Assembly (NCBI RefSeq): GCF_963678635.1
Contig: NC_087062.1
Location: 14,931,789 to 14,995,788 of the forward strand
Direction: 5' to 3'
From: Symsagittifera roscoffensis
Lineage: Eukaryota; Xenacoelomorpha; Acoela; Convolutidae
Length of the DNA: 64,000 nucleotides
Shown: in pieces, positions 1 to 9,724 of the stretch
Numbering within the stretch: position 1 is the stretch's first letter
How the letters are laid out: the number at the start of each line of letters is the position of its first letter
Program-made: the position numbers and the translations under genes
The notes under the pieces: generated by a model
Told to the model about the DNA's origin: nothing
Database searches by the model: none
What the model saw: only the letters and a program-made list of their open reading frames with translations

Positions 1-1950
1 CTTGAACATCCAGACACACAATCGTATTTAAGAGACGTAATTTAGTTAGAGGGAAATAAAAGAGAAACGAAGCCTCTTATCGTGATAAACAAGACACGAT
101 AAGGAGCTTTCTGAAGAAGATTGAACAGAAGGAAGGTCCAGTGGGACATCCGGAACGGATCCGAGCCCTCCAGTGCCACGAAATTGGAGAGATAGCGACA
201 ACATCTACGGGAAAATACGGATTAAGAGGCCCGGTGCCCAGAGACTGAGAGACTTTAAATACACATTTTAGCACTGTAATACCCTAAAAGGTTTAATTAA
301 CTCTAGTAATGTTTGCTATTTCAGAGCATGAATAGATAGAATCGAGGAAAAAAGTCAATCTAATGGATTTGGTACATAACTGTCACTAAAAATATTTTAA
401 ATTATGGTTTTTAGTGGTGTTTTTCTTAGTAATCACGTTGTCTGGGGATCCGATACCCAGCTATTAGGCTAAATTCGAACGTAAACGAAAGCTGAGCAAA
501 AGTCGTTAGGCTGACGACCTGAAAATGGTCACTTTTTACTTAGCCCTTAACAGAGCAGAAAAACAACTGGCTAGGTCTAAATGGTTAAAAACGAGTAGAA
601 GTAAGGTAACTGACGTCATTTTTGTTATTGTGGCTGCCGCCAGGCTTTGTTATTGTTTCAGATTGATTTATATCATCTTTGATCGAAAGATCAAGTGTTT
701 GGTTGTTGGTTAGGTTCTCTTCATTAACTGTTGTTTGAGCCTTTAATCACCTTAAAGATATTTTTGCCGGTGACCGGAGGGTAGAGTGGCAAGCTGACAG
801 ACAGACGTGTTCCAGAAGCAACAAGGGACAACATCCACAACGACTGTTGGGTATCGTTAGCAAAATTTTATTTTTGTTTGGGAACTTTTTCAAAAAACTC
901 TGGTGGTGGGGGACAATTAAGTACAAATAAGGTAACTGACATCAGCCAGTCGTCAATTGGTACTTTTCCTACGCTCCGTCACTGTGTAATGTCTGGGCGA
1001 ATGTTGCACACAGAAATCAACCGAAAATCGCAATGAAAATATTTCAAAGACAAAATATTCAATCTTAAACAAGTTCACGCGTTACGCCAGCATCAAACCT
1101 AAAATTAGGTACGTTTATTTTAATCCAAATTTTACAATGCAAAAAGAAATCTCACAAAAATCTACAACTTATTCGGAAAGACCCCATCAGATTAAGAAAC
1201 ACCTACAAACGTTACATATAAACTAATAGACCACAGAAAAAATATATTACAGCAAAGGAACAATCTTTTACCAGACTATTCAAAAGAGTACGCTCTTCGT
1301 GAACAAACACAATCATATTCCTTTACAGGACTACACATTGTTGGCGAAACCAACAAAAAATAGCGATGAAAAAATATCAACAAATTTCAATCATTTACCA
1401 CAATCACCCGAAAGAATTACTAAAGAAAAATCTCCAAAACAAATAAACCAAAAACGAAGAATTAATCGCAAACTACAGGAAAAAAATTCTAATATCAAAA
1501 AAAAGCTAGATCACAACAACGCCAATCATCTCGACTTTGAAATCAGCCAAGAAATAATACCTAATTAACAGAAGCTAAAGAGTTTGAATTATTGAAATTT
1601 TCTCAACATCTGTGCCTGTTAACAGTGGAACCCCAGAAGGCTCAATTATGGCCAGTTCACTTTTTGTTACTTACGTAAGCATTTAACCCTACCAATGGAA
1701 ATCTGTATTCCTTTTTTTTATGAAGGCGACGCCAAGTTTTTTCTGGCAAACGTATCATCCCTGTCATTCCAAAAAGAACTATCACGATTTATTAGAAGGA
1801 TCAGGCAATGAAAGCTCTCTTTAAGCTAAGACGAATTGTTCCGTCTCCTAAAAACTACGAAACTAAGAATGTTCAAGTCTATGATTATACCCGTTTTTAT
1901 CTACGGTAGCAGCATATGGTTTGCGAATATCAAAAACTTTAGAGCTATGA
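1..1950. other. Repeat-derived flank without a recognisable gene
   Basis: I see no gene with recognisable homology here. The only longer open stretch on the plus strand (1299-1568) is Lys/Asn-rich, opens with GTG rather than ATG, and looks compositionally random or like a decayed retroelement ORF. Its position just upstream of esterase/PHD retroelement remnants makes the second option plausible, but nothing proves it. Confidence 0.4.
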
Positions 1951-2414
1951 AAAAAAATCCAAAAACGGTCTCTGAAGTGAATATGCAACGACAGCAGTAG
2001 CTCTTACGAAGCCTAATTGTTGCGATAAACTTATTGAATAGTTTCATGATATGATACGCTCATAATGGTACGCTTGTAAGAAGAAGGCCCGGTACGGAAT
2101 TTTAGAGACAATCTCGATACTCCCCCTATTCCCGGACATCAACACCGGAAACCCCATCCGTGAAAAACCAAGTTGTATTCGCTTTCATTTTTTCTGTTAT
2201 TTGTTGCTAAAATCCATTTCTACAACCCATTTTACAATCTCTTCTTTCTCTTGTTTTGCCTCTTTTGTACCCTGTTTATTAAATGTCCGTGCCGAAGTAC
2301 AGGCCGAAGTGGCTACCCAAGTGGAGCAGGAAACTGGTAATAGGAACCTCCAGGACCAAGTACTGCAGCCTCAAAAAAGTCAAAGCCACGGTTCACTCGT
2401 ACAGAGGTGCAAAA
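1951..2414 (+). repeat. Dispersed repeat R1, copy 1 (left of the Polinton)
   Basis: About 464 bp match 25531-25990 almost base for base in the same orientation, with scattered substitutions and small indels. A third, short fragment lies at 27108-27166. The 3' end of the repeat codes for the start of an esterase-like domain, so it is part of a retroelement and not an anonymous spacer. In this copy the coding sequence continues past 2414; in the copy at 25531 it is cut off at the same point. Confidence 0.85.
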
Positions 2415-2830
2415 CTAGCAGACCTTGCCGCTACTGTCTCGAGCTACCCCTCGCAGAAACTGAACTGTGTTACTATAGTAGCCGTTTTTAATGATAACTC
2501 ATCTACGATTTCAGACTTTGCTAATGATTGGAGATTTTTAAATAAATTTGACAATTCATAAGCTTAACCCAAATGTGCTTAATATCCCCAAAACTATCCT
2601 TTTTGCAAATAATCACTTCATAAACAGAAAAATTAGTGCTCTAAATAAGTGTTTGTTTCGCCTAATTATTACATTTTACCACTCAAGAATCCGAAATACT
2701 TCCCAAATCTAGACGTTAATTTTAGTGCTGATATGTTTTGTAAAGATGGTACTCATTTTTCTTTTTATGGTAAAAAAAATTTTCAGTTTGTTGCTCGCTC
2801 CATTAACTTGTATATATTCACCATAAATTT
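2283..2830 (+). pseudogene. Retroelement ORF1 remnant: SGNH/esterase-like domain
   Basis: The ORF at 2283-2561 reads an N-terminal segment with an IGTSR-like strand, a SYRGAKLADL segment and a VAVFND segment. These match the early blocks of SGNH/GDSL esterase folds. A second stretch (2649-2830, read through a non-ATG start) ends with DGTHFSFYGKKNF, which has the Asp-x-x-His arrangement of the last catalytic block. The two parts are split by stops and frame changes. CR1-like non-LTR retrotransposons are known to carry an esterase and a PHD finger in ORF1, and a PHD-like finger follows immediately. This is inferred from motifs; an unrelated SGNH-domain element is possible. Confidence 0.5.
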
Positions 2831-2850
2831 ACCCTCCTCGCTGCCAAAAT

Positions 2851-3000
2851 ATGGCCGATGAAACGCACTGCCATAATTGCAAACGCCGCCTCCGAAAAGA
2901 ATTCATATGATGTGTCATTTGCAAAGCATAAATCCATGTCTTATGTAGCGGGCTACAGAGCAGCAATTTTTATTACGATGGGTTCTCCTGCATACAATGC
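2851..3000 (+). pseudogene. PHD-like zinc-finger remnant of retroelement ORF1
   Basis: One frame from the ATG at 2851 gives the ordered ligands C-x2-C, C-x2-C, H-x2-C, C-x2-C: CHNC, CVIC, IHVLC, then CIQC ending at 3000. This is the C4HC3 spacing of a PHD finger. Two in-frame stop codons interrupt it (after KEFI and after CKA), so it is a relic. It lies directly downstream of the esterase-like remnant, the association expected for ORF1 of some CR1-group elements. Downstream sequence to about 3230 is Pro/Thr/Gln-rich and open in parts, consistent with a linker. Confidence 0.5.
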
Positions 3001-3295
3001 ACCCCCGAGAACTTTGCAAAAGGGTCCAACTCCACCAACAGACCAACAAGCACAGCCCCTATCAGAACTCATAAAGAAACATCACCAGCAACACCTGAAA
3101 CAAGCGTACTGCCCAACGCAACACAATCTTATCCATCGCCCCCAGCAATCACTACAGCTGCAGCCACCTTCGACCCCTGGAAACTTATCGACCAAGGACT
3201 TGAAATTAAAATAAACGACGTTTCTAAAAATGTCGTTAACTGGAAACCGCGCTTCATAGTTCTAAGCACGAACAACCCGGTCTCCAAATCATAGA

Positions 3296-3461
3296 ATTAC
3301 AGATATTGCAAAGGTAGACGGTTTTAGAGACCTTGGATCGGCTATAGGAACACCATCAGCATGCAATAAATACATGGAAAGCTACATTGGAAAAACAGCT
3401 ACCCTAACTGAAAAGCTTTCCAAAATAGCTAAAACATCACCACAAAATGCGTACTCCTGCT
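3296..3461 (+). pseudogene. Retrotransposon reverse-transcriptase ORF fragment, left of the Polinton
   Basis: The frame from 3296 reads a RDLGSAIGTP segment followed by a helix-rich stretch (KLSKIAKTSPQNAY). These look like the post-catalytic, thumb-proximal part of a reverse transcriptase common in invertebrate non-LTR-type elements. The frame crosses the Polinton target site: removing the element and one copy of the 6-bp duplication joins this frame to 25237 onward. The Polinton therefore inserted into an older retrotransposon copy. The family assignment is by motif recall, and the clade is uncertain. Confidence 0.6.
3456..3461. repeat. Target site duplication CCTGCT, left
   Basis: CCTGCT sits directly before the left TIR tip (AGTAGTAG at 3462) and again directly after the right TIR tip (25231-25236). 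A 6-bp duplication is what the retroviral-type integrase of Polintons makes. Confidence 0.9.
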
Positions 3462-4057
3462 AGTAGTAGATGTTGGAGGTTAAGTGGGGGGGGGGGGGTG
3501 CATGGCGGACCCCATGTATTAAGATACGTTATAGATTTCCGGTCCGCCATGCTATGTATTAAGATTGGGTATAGAGTCTACAATGTATTAAGATAGGGAA
3601 TACCGATGGTAACGTTTTATGGTTTGTGTGATGGTGAGATAATGGTAAGAGAAACGAAAATTTTTTGGTTTTTGTCTAATTTTTTCGCAAAAATCTCGGC
3701 GCGCGTTACCTAATGGGGAACAATTGATTGTTAATTATGTGTAGAATTAAGATTAAATATTAAGTTTTTTTTGGTGGATGGTAAGTCATTGGTAAGAGTG
3801 TTTGTGCAAAAACTTGGAATTTTTATCAAAAAAATTTAAAATTTTTTCGAAAAAATTCAAAACACGATAAGATTTTGTTTAATTTGATCTAATAAAAAAT
3901 TGTTGGATACTTTTATTTTCTACCTATCTGAATCTATTCTGAACCTACAGAGACTTTGAAAAAAGTCAAGTTTTTTGAGAAAAAAGTTTAAATTACAAAG
4001 AAAGTATATAAATCAATGCATTGTATAACAAGTTTACCGCAACATTTTACATTTTAA
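3462..4057. repeat. Left terminal inverted repeat of the Polinton
   Basis: This is the reverse complement of the right end, with moderate divergence inward. It contains a G13 run (3486-3498), an 11-bp inverted repeat (3501-3511 with 3541-3551), and three copies of ATGTATTAAGATA or a close variant at 3514, 3554 and 3583. The inner ~110 bp mirror the 3' part of the protease gene at the other end. The inner limit is about 4057, where the match to 24614 stops. Confidence 0.92.
3486..3551. other. G-run and hairpin near the Polinton tip
   Basis: G13 is followed by CATGGCGGACC, a 29-nt spacer, and GGTCCGCCATG, which would form a stem or cruciform. The same arrangement lies inverted at the right end (C14 at 25193-25206). 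It is shared by both TIRs, so it is a real element feature. A role in origin function or tip recognition is only a guess. Confidence 0.7.
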
Positions 4058-4115
4058 CATCATAAACCCAATATAATACAACATCTTGAATAAATTTACT
4101 TGACCAGATCAGTTC

Positions 4116-7100
4116 TTATAAGTTCAGTGGTTTTGTATGAATTCCATCATCTTCTACTTGTCTTTTTGGATAGAAATAGCTTAGTCCTTTCTTTGTCTGT
4201 TCATATGTAGCCACCATATGATTTATAGTTCTGAATCCTCTGTTAGTAGATGTAAGATTAATTGCTTCATCAAGCACTCTCCTATACTTTGCTAAAGGTC
4301 CATCTCCAGAGTCTTCTAGAACCCGCTTATTCAATCCTTCGCTGCTAAATTTGAATTTGTCTGACTTGTTGTCATAGCAGCAATATGTCTTACTACATAA
4401 ACAGAGCATTTCTGTGCACCTAAATTCTTCTTTGAAAAATCCCGGCTCCCGCTTATCATGTTTTTTATGGATACTACAACAGGTTCGAGGAAAGAAATTA
4501 GATTTTGCATCCGCCTTGAAGGAATCTCTGCAATCACTCTCCCTCATTTTTTCCCAAGCAGCTCTTTTATCTGGTTGGATGCAATCGTACAAATTTTCTT
4601 CTGCAAGTGCTAAGTAAAGTAAGTCTGTGTCCATCTCCAACTCTTCAAGTTTATTTACATCACAGAATTTGTCAAAGAAGTTGTAGTAGAGTTCCAACAT
4701 TCTCAGTTTTGCATACTGAAGTATGAAAAAACCAACAATGATGGGTTCTCTGTGCTCAATGGTTGACTTCAATAACTCCACCTCATATAAGTCCTTCTCA
4801 ACTGTGTTAAGTCTCTTAAACAGTGGTTCATTGATTGCCTTGTGAGTTTTTTCATCGTTCAGATACTTCGTGATTGTATGCCTGGATCTATCCATGATCT
4901 GATATCCATAGGAGGAATTGCCCAAGAGCTTCATTGTTTCTGCTACAACTCCTGACAAAGGGTTTTCATCTCCTTCTCTTCTTGCATCAACCACCGATTG
5001 AACGAAATTATTGAAACACTTCCGAGGAGAATATTGAACAAATCGGTAAATTTTGGTGCACTGTAATCCAAGTTCCATATAAAAGTTGAAGAGAGGAGTT
5101 ATAACTGTTCCATTTTCCAGCTTGAAACTAGATATCAGCATTCTCTGAGGATGCTTTAACATTTCGTTCTCGATCGCATAGTTTTTCATGTATTCTCCAA
5201 TATCATCTCTTCCGACCTCAGTATTTTTAAAAATTGGAGGAAAATTCGCAAATTTCGATTTCAGTTCATCTGGAACAACCAAGTCGCACTGAACGTAACC
5301 AAAAAGAGATCCATCTTTTATCTTTGCTAGAAGAGAGTCTGTAGAAAGGGGTCTTTTGTAGGGAAAGTGGGTTCTGACGTGATTTTTGATCTTTTCATCG
5401 GTTTTGAAACTTTCCCACCAGTCACACTCCCACATTTCTTCCACTTTGTATCCTTTCTCTTTAATGTATTCTCGTCGCATATCATCCATTTCTCTCTTCT
5501 TATTTCCTCGCTCGATATCCTGTTCTGTTAAGGAGGGGCGAGTTTCTTGACAAGAACAAAAGTGATAGTAGCATCCCATTGCCTCGAATACTGTTTTACA
5601 GTGATCACAATAACCGTCCACATTAAAACAGTCAATTTTCTTCTGTTTTCCATATTTAAAAAAAAAACTCTCAATTTTACATTCTGGTCTTGATTCTTGA
5701 TAGAAAGACATAACCATATTCTCAAAGTTGCGAGTTCGATTATGTCTAGCCTTGAATTTCTGCATATCAGTGTCAAACTCCCATCTCGTATACAGTCCTG
5801 TTGGCATATCTTGACACATTGAGAAAGGGTAAAGCTGGCTCGCATCTATTCCAACGATTGACTTACAAATATTTGATGAATCTCTGATAAAGGTTTCGTC
5901 TACAACAGCTCTTCGAGTGAAAACAATGGAAGGTCCACCAGTCATGTCCTCTCTAATTTTTTCACACAAGTCTTTATCACTTTCGCAAAATGGATAAAAC
6001 TTGTAATTTGTAGATTTGTGTAGACATATGTTTGCTAGATTTGGAAGTGTACATCCAAGTTTCAACATATCTATCCCTTTGTTATGATAAAATTGGATCA
6101 TTTTTTGAATTGCTTCCAGGGTTGGAACTACATCTTTGTTGTTGTACCACTGCAAAAAGTCTTTGAACACAGTCATTCCGTTTTTCTGCCAAGTTTGTTG
6201 TAAGTAACTGTAATTATCTAGTCCAGATGGGGGTACAGTCTTGATTTGAAGCTTTTTCAGTGCTTGCTGTTCATCAAGTCCACTCTTCCTCAGTTTTTCA
6301 TAATCATGAAAGTCTTTGTCTAGAGGATTGTTGTTTCTAAGTTTACTGAAAAATGCTTCATATGGGGGCAGTCCTGGAAAATCAAGTTTGTCAGGGTTGT
6401 CAAACCACTCATAAGGAAAGAATCCTTTTGTTTCACTAGCTTTATAAGCTTTGAGAAATGAGTCCAGAGTTGTTGCTCCACCCAGCAATTTTATAATGTC
6501 AAGAAATTGTACATCTCCAAACTCGAAAGATATAAAATCATTTGCTTTTTTGATAACGGATGTTTCTTGCTCTTTATCGCGAATCAAATAAGGGATTAAG
6601 TAGGACTTGATCAAATTTAAGTCATATCTACCACTGTTAAATCCAAAAACAGGTAAAGTATTTATATATCTCTCCAGATGTTGTTTCAAATCGATGAGAT
6701 GATTTTTCTGAATTCGCAAGAATTGTGTTGACATATCTGCTTCTTCCGAATCTTCAATACATTCGTCTTCGTACTCAAGCTTGTTACTTGAAAAATTCCG
6801 GCCTCGCTCATTCAATTGATCAAAGATTTTTTTCATTCTTTCATTGACAGCAACTTCAATATCTTGGAAATTTGTTCTCATCTCCAGCTTACTTTTCTCA
6901 GCCAACAGTTCGAGCTTGCTTACAAAATCAATAATCAAGTTTTGTGGATCCTTGTTGTACAAAAAGATGGGTTCATCAATCAGATTCGATGATATAGATA
7001 CTGAAATAGGAACATGTTTTCCTATCCAGGTAGTAGTTTGTGTTTCTTTTAGTTCTTCTGTAGGAACACATATCGACTCAAAATCGAAAGTTGCTAGGTT

Positions 7101-7691
7101 TTTGAAGAGTTTTTTATCATCGGAAACTGGAAGATTGAATCCTTCTAGCTTTTCAAACAAGGTTTCGCGAAGCTCATATACGTTCTTTGGGTAAATATGT
7201 TTCACACGATCCTTACATCTCAGAAGATGTTTGTTGAGAAACTCGGATCTTTTGAAGAAACTATCACAACTAGGGCACCGGAAACACTTAAAGAAGCTAT
7301 CTATATCATTTGTATGAATGATATGATTGTTGAATCGCAGTAATTTGACTGTTTTATCAAATCTACCAATACTTCTTCGTTCTCCCACATGATCTCCCTC
7401 TTGAATATCAAAATCGTAAATAAAGATGTTGCGTTCAATTATTTCCTCGACAACAGATAAGTCTTCAACGGAAACTCCACGAAAACTCTTAGGATCATAA
7501 CCAGATTTTGTTATGAATTCTGTAAAATATCTGGAGGTGTGAGTGTCGAGATCATTGTGTCCGTTCATGTACATGGCCAATGCGCGGAAAAGACACAAAT
7601 GATCTTTGTAAGGTTCCTTGTCTTTGTTAGATAAAAGACAATTCACTTGCGTATGTCGTAATAAAGGTTCGGTTAGACAGAGTCTGGACAT
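4116..7691 (-). CDS. Polinton protein-primed family B DNA polymerase (main part)
   Basis: This replicates the element by protein-primed synthesis. In order it shows: an OTU-like Cys segment (CLFRAL, ~33-38); a C2H2-like finger (~137-159); exonuclease motif I (DFES, 203-206), II (FNSGRYD, 351-357) and III (YNNKD, ~516-520); polymerase motif A (DASQLYP, from 616); a Cys/His-rich insertion (~690-760) seen in many Polinton and adintovirus polymerases; motif B (KLLGNSSYG, 921-929); and motif C as DTDLL (1021-1025), which keeps both aspartates. The stop lies 59 bp inside the TIR edge. The true N-terminus is not the first Met here: the family continues upstream into the zinc-finger ORF at 7673-8467, which ends in a different frame 19 bp into this one. 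A one-base frame break separates the two parts. Confidence 0.93.
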   Translation of the reverse strand: MSRLCLTEPLLRHTQVNCLLSNKDKEPYKDHLCLFRALAMYMNGHNDLDTHTSRYFTEFITKSGYDPKSFRGVSVEDLSVVEEIIERNIFIYDFDIQEGDHVGERRSIGRFDKTVKLLRFNNHIIHTNDIDSFFKCFRCPSCDSFFKRSEFLNKHLLRCKDRVKHIYPKNVYELRETLFEKLEGFNLPVSDDKKLFKNLATFDFESICVPTEELKETQTTTWIGKHVPISVSISSNLIDEPIFLYNKDPQNLIIDFVSKLELLAEKSKLEMRTNFQDIEVAVNERMKKIFDQLNERGRNFSSNKLEYEDECIEDSEEADMSTQFLRIQKNHLIDLKQHLERYINTLPVFGFNSGRYDLNLIKSYLIPYLIRDKEQETSVIKKANDFISFEFGDVQFLDIIKLLGGATTLDSFLKAYKASETKGFFPYEWFDNPDKLDFPGLPPYEAFFSKLRNNNPLDKDFHDYEKLRKSGLDEQQALKKLQIKTVPPSGLDNYSYLQQTWQKNGMTVFKDFLQWYNNKDVVPTLEAIQKMIQFYHNKGIDMLKLGCTLPNLANICLHKSTNYKFYPFCESDKDLCEKIREDMTGGPSIVFTRRAVVDETFIRDSSNICKSIVGIDASQLYPFSMCQDMPTGLYTRWEFDTDMQKFKARHNRTRNFENMVMSFYQESRPECKIESFFFKYGKQKKIDCFNVDGYCDHCKTVFEAMGCYYHFCSCQETRPSLTEQDIERGNKKREMDDMRREYIKEKGYKVEEMWECDWWESFKTDEKIKNHVRTHFPYKRPLSTDSLLAKIKDGSLFGYVQCDLVVPDELKSKFANFPPIFKNTEVGRDDIGEYMKNYAIENEMLKHPQRMLISSFKLENGTVITPLFNFYMELGLQCTKIYRFVQYSPRKCFNNFVQSVVDARREGDENPLSGVVAETMKLLGNSSYGYQIMDRSRHTITKYLNDEKTHKAINEPLFKRLNTVEKDLYEVELLKSTIEHREPIIVGFFILQYAKLRMLELYYNFFDKFCDVNKLEELEMDTDLLYLALAEENLYDCIQPDKRAAWEKMRESDCRDSFKADAKSNFFPRTCCSIHKKHDKREPGFFKEEFRCTEMLCLCSKTYCCYDNKSDKFKFSSEGLNKRVLEDSGDGPLAKYRRVLDEAINLTSTNRGFRTINHMVATYEQTKKGLSYFYPKRQVEDDGIHTKPLNL

Positions 7692-8467
7692 CCCATTGGG
7701 ATGTTTTTCAGCAAAGCAGCGAAAATTGTGACGTTAGTAATTAACTTGAATCGCCACTTTGTGTTCTGGCGTTCTTGGGTACATTGCTCCACAATATCAA
7801 ATTTTTCTACTTTTCCTTGGATTGTTATCAAATCCGCTTTCGTACAAAGTAAGTGGGATTTTTCAAACAAAGTATTGTTTTCATGAGCGTGGAAATAACG
7901 ATATTCACCAGTCTCAATATTTTGAAGAACAAAACCCAGAGCAATGTTGATTTTGGCTGCAGAATCGAGCTTGTTGAAGACTTCTTCAAGTTTCTCGTTA
8001 ATGATTTTAGTATCTAACTTGGACATTTGGAAGTTAAATACATTGTGTCTCCCATTTTCCATCTCCGTATCCACCAGAAAATGTTGACAAGCACTAAGTT
8101 CCCGCTTTAGATTTTCACCATCTTCCCGTTCTTCCTCCACAATCTTGTTCAAGTCGGCCACCGTATCACTGGGTTTGCGTTGTTTTGCTCCATGTTCCTT
8201 TCTCCGATGTTGTTGGAGAGAGTAGTAACTCGGGAACTCTTGCTCACAAGAAGAACACACCGTTGATTGCTTGGAACTTGCTGGAGCATGTTTTTTAGCC
8301 ACATGATAGTTCATCTCGTCCTTGTTCTTTGTATAAAAATGACATTTGGAACACTTATGTTCCTCCTGCTTTTCACATCTTTTTCGATGTCTCGCATTAT
8401 CAGCTCTCCTGTATTCCTGACCACATTCCTCACATTTGACTTTCTCGTTTCGGTTAAGGGCAGGCAT
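7673..8467 (-). CDS. Zinc-finger N-terminal part of the Polinton PolB (frame-separated)
   Basis: 264 aa with ATG at 8467. Three C2H2-type fingers occupy roughly residues 12-95 (CEECGQEY...H, CSKCHFY...H, CSSCEQEF...H). A region then follows that is typical of the start of Polinton polymerase proteins, with an AHENNTL segment and an LLKNIPMGC segment. The ORF stops 19 bp inside the polymerase ORF in another frame. Established pattern: in related elements these fingers and the polymerase are one polypeptide. Here they could be a broken gene, a consensus base error, or a rare recoding site. The ATG lies ~180 bp from a repeat array rich in CRE and CArG motifs. Confidence 0.8.
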   Translation of the reverse strand: MPALNRNEKVKCEECGQEYRRADNARHRKRCEKQEEHKCSKCHFYTKNKDEMNYHVAKKHAPASSKQSTVCSSCEQEFPSYYSLQQHRRKEHGAKQRKPSDTVADLNKIVEEEREDGENLKRELSACQHFLVDTEMENGRHNVFNFQMSKLDTKIINEKLEEVFNKLDSAAKINIALGFVLQNIETGEYRYFHAHENNTLFEKSHLLCTKADLITIQGKVEKFDIVEQCTQERQNTKWRFKLITNVTIFAALLKNIPMGCPDSV

Positions 8468-8640
8468 TATCTAAAAAAAATTGGGACTTTTGAAATGTTC
8501 CAAATTTAAAAACGTAAAGTACCAATTGAATGAAAATACTTACTTTTCGTAAAGTAACGAAATGTAAAATTTGAAGTAAAATTAATTTGACTGTTTCTGA
8601 TTGGTAAACAAAATGAATGATTTAACCCAATAAAATAAGT

Positions 8641-8880
8641 GTACTTATACTATCAATGACGCCTACGCAATAATCCTTTTACGGTAATGACGTCATTCTT
8701 TGAATAGAAGTGACGTCACCGCCTACGCAATTTTCCTTTTATGGTAATGACGTCATTCTATATTTAGAAGTGACGTCACCACCCACGCAATGTTCCTTTT
8801 ATGATAATGACGTTATTCTAGAAATAGAAATGACGTCAACACCCACGCAATTTTCCTATTATGGTAATGACGTTATTCCT
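8641..8880. promoter_or_regulatory. 60-bp tandem repeat array with CRE, CArG and ACGCAAT motifs
   Basis: Four units repeat with an exact 60-bp period. Full palindromic CREs (TGACGTCA) lie at 8688, 8711, 8748, 8771 and 8831, and TGACGTTA variants at 8808 and 8868. Perfect CArG boxes are at 8735-8744 (CCTTTTATGG) and 8855-8864 (CCTATTATGG), with one-off forms at the same place in the other two units (8675, 8795). Each unit also has ACGCAAT, a C/EBP-like half-site. The array sits between the minus-strand polymerase gene and plus-strand genes, so it may be a bidirectional enhancer or promoter responding to host CREB/ATF and SRF. Motif content is seen directly; function is inferred. Confidence 0.75.
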
Positions 8881-8943
8881 TTGAAAGTTCTAGAATTTTC
8901 CTGAAAAATTTTCAACCAATCAGAACTAAGCAGTTTCTAGTCA

Positions 8944-9560
8944 TAACTTTGGATCCAAAATATTCATTTTTGAAGAATGTCAATCAAAAAGCATTTGAAC
9001 TTCCTCGAATTACTCTACAAGAAAAAAAAATATTCCGTGTGATTTCCTTATTGATGAAATAGATGTAGATTCTTACTTTTTTCACAATTTTTTGGACGTT
9101 TATGTTGTCCAAAATAGAGTTCTCCGACTAAGTAAAGGTCTCTTTAGAGAAACTTACTCAATCAAAGAGCTTACGTTTGATTCACATATTGCTTATCAAA
9201 GCTATAAACTTACAGCTGAGTTACACTTGACTAGAAAAGAAATTTTATTTATATTAGAAAATTTGAAGTTGATAAAAAAATCGTACGATAATATTTCACA
9301 GACTCTTTTTATTCCATATCCAACTCCCAAATTTGTTAAAATTCCCCAGCAAAGTGCTTTATTCCTCCATTTTTAAGGACTTTCAAAGTTCAAAATCTTG
9401 CATGATCAGGTTTGGTATCAGATTTCCAGAGATTTGCTTTGAAAAATTCGTCAACTTTGAGTTATCATCTCAAATCTACATCAAAATTAAAGAACTTGAA
9501 TATCTGCTGAAAAATCAGCAATTTCTCATCGATTATATACATAAAACTCAGTTAACTTGA
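8944..9560 (+). pseudogene. Unknown Polinton gene, split over three frames
   Basis: Open frames follow each other with no gap: 8944 to ~9030, 8999-9376 and 9333-9560. The first switch is at a run of nine A (9022-9030), the second near 9370. No frame has an ATG near its beginning; the middle one first offers TTG at 9092. Content is hydrophobic and aromatic residues mixed with Lys, without a motif I recognise. The continuity suggests one ~200-aa gene with two frame breaks, or a spliced gene (ACTAAGCAG before 8936 could be a 3' splice site). The following small gene starts inside the stop codon of the last frame, which supports a real coding end at 9560. Confidence 0.4.
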
Positions 9561-9718
9561 TGAGAAGACTAGCAGAGATGCTACTTTTATTAATTTTTCT
9601 TCTTTTGTCACTTATATCGGCAATATTTCTTATTTTTACAGCAAACAACTTTGGGTCATTTATTTTTGCGATTGCTTTTGTGTATATTTTTACTTATTTG
9701 GAAGACTTAATTCCTTGA
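9560..9718 (+). CDS. Small hydrophobic membrane protein (52 aa)
   Basis: The ATG overlaps the upstream stop (TGATG). The 52 residues form two hydrophobic stretches (about 8-28 and 32-46) joined by a short TANNFG turn, with a basic start (MRR) and an acidic end (LEDLIP). This is the pattern of a two-span membrane miniprotein. No family is recognised. The tight stop-start overlap with the preceding frame supports it as a gene. Confidence 0.5.
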   Translation: MRRLAEMLLLLIFLLLSLISAIFLIFTANNFGSFIFAIAFVYIFTYLEDLIP

Positions 9719-9724
9719 AAGGTT

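Noticed and set aside
1299-1568. Lys/Asn-rich open frame
   Set aside because: GTG start, no motif, composition expected by chance in AT-rich DNA.
6844-7194. Plus-strand frame inside the polymerase gene
   Set aside because: Antisense shadow of the polymerase exonuclease region.
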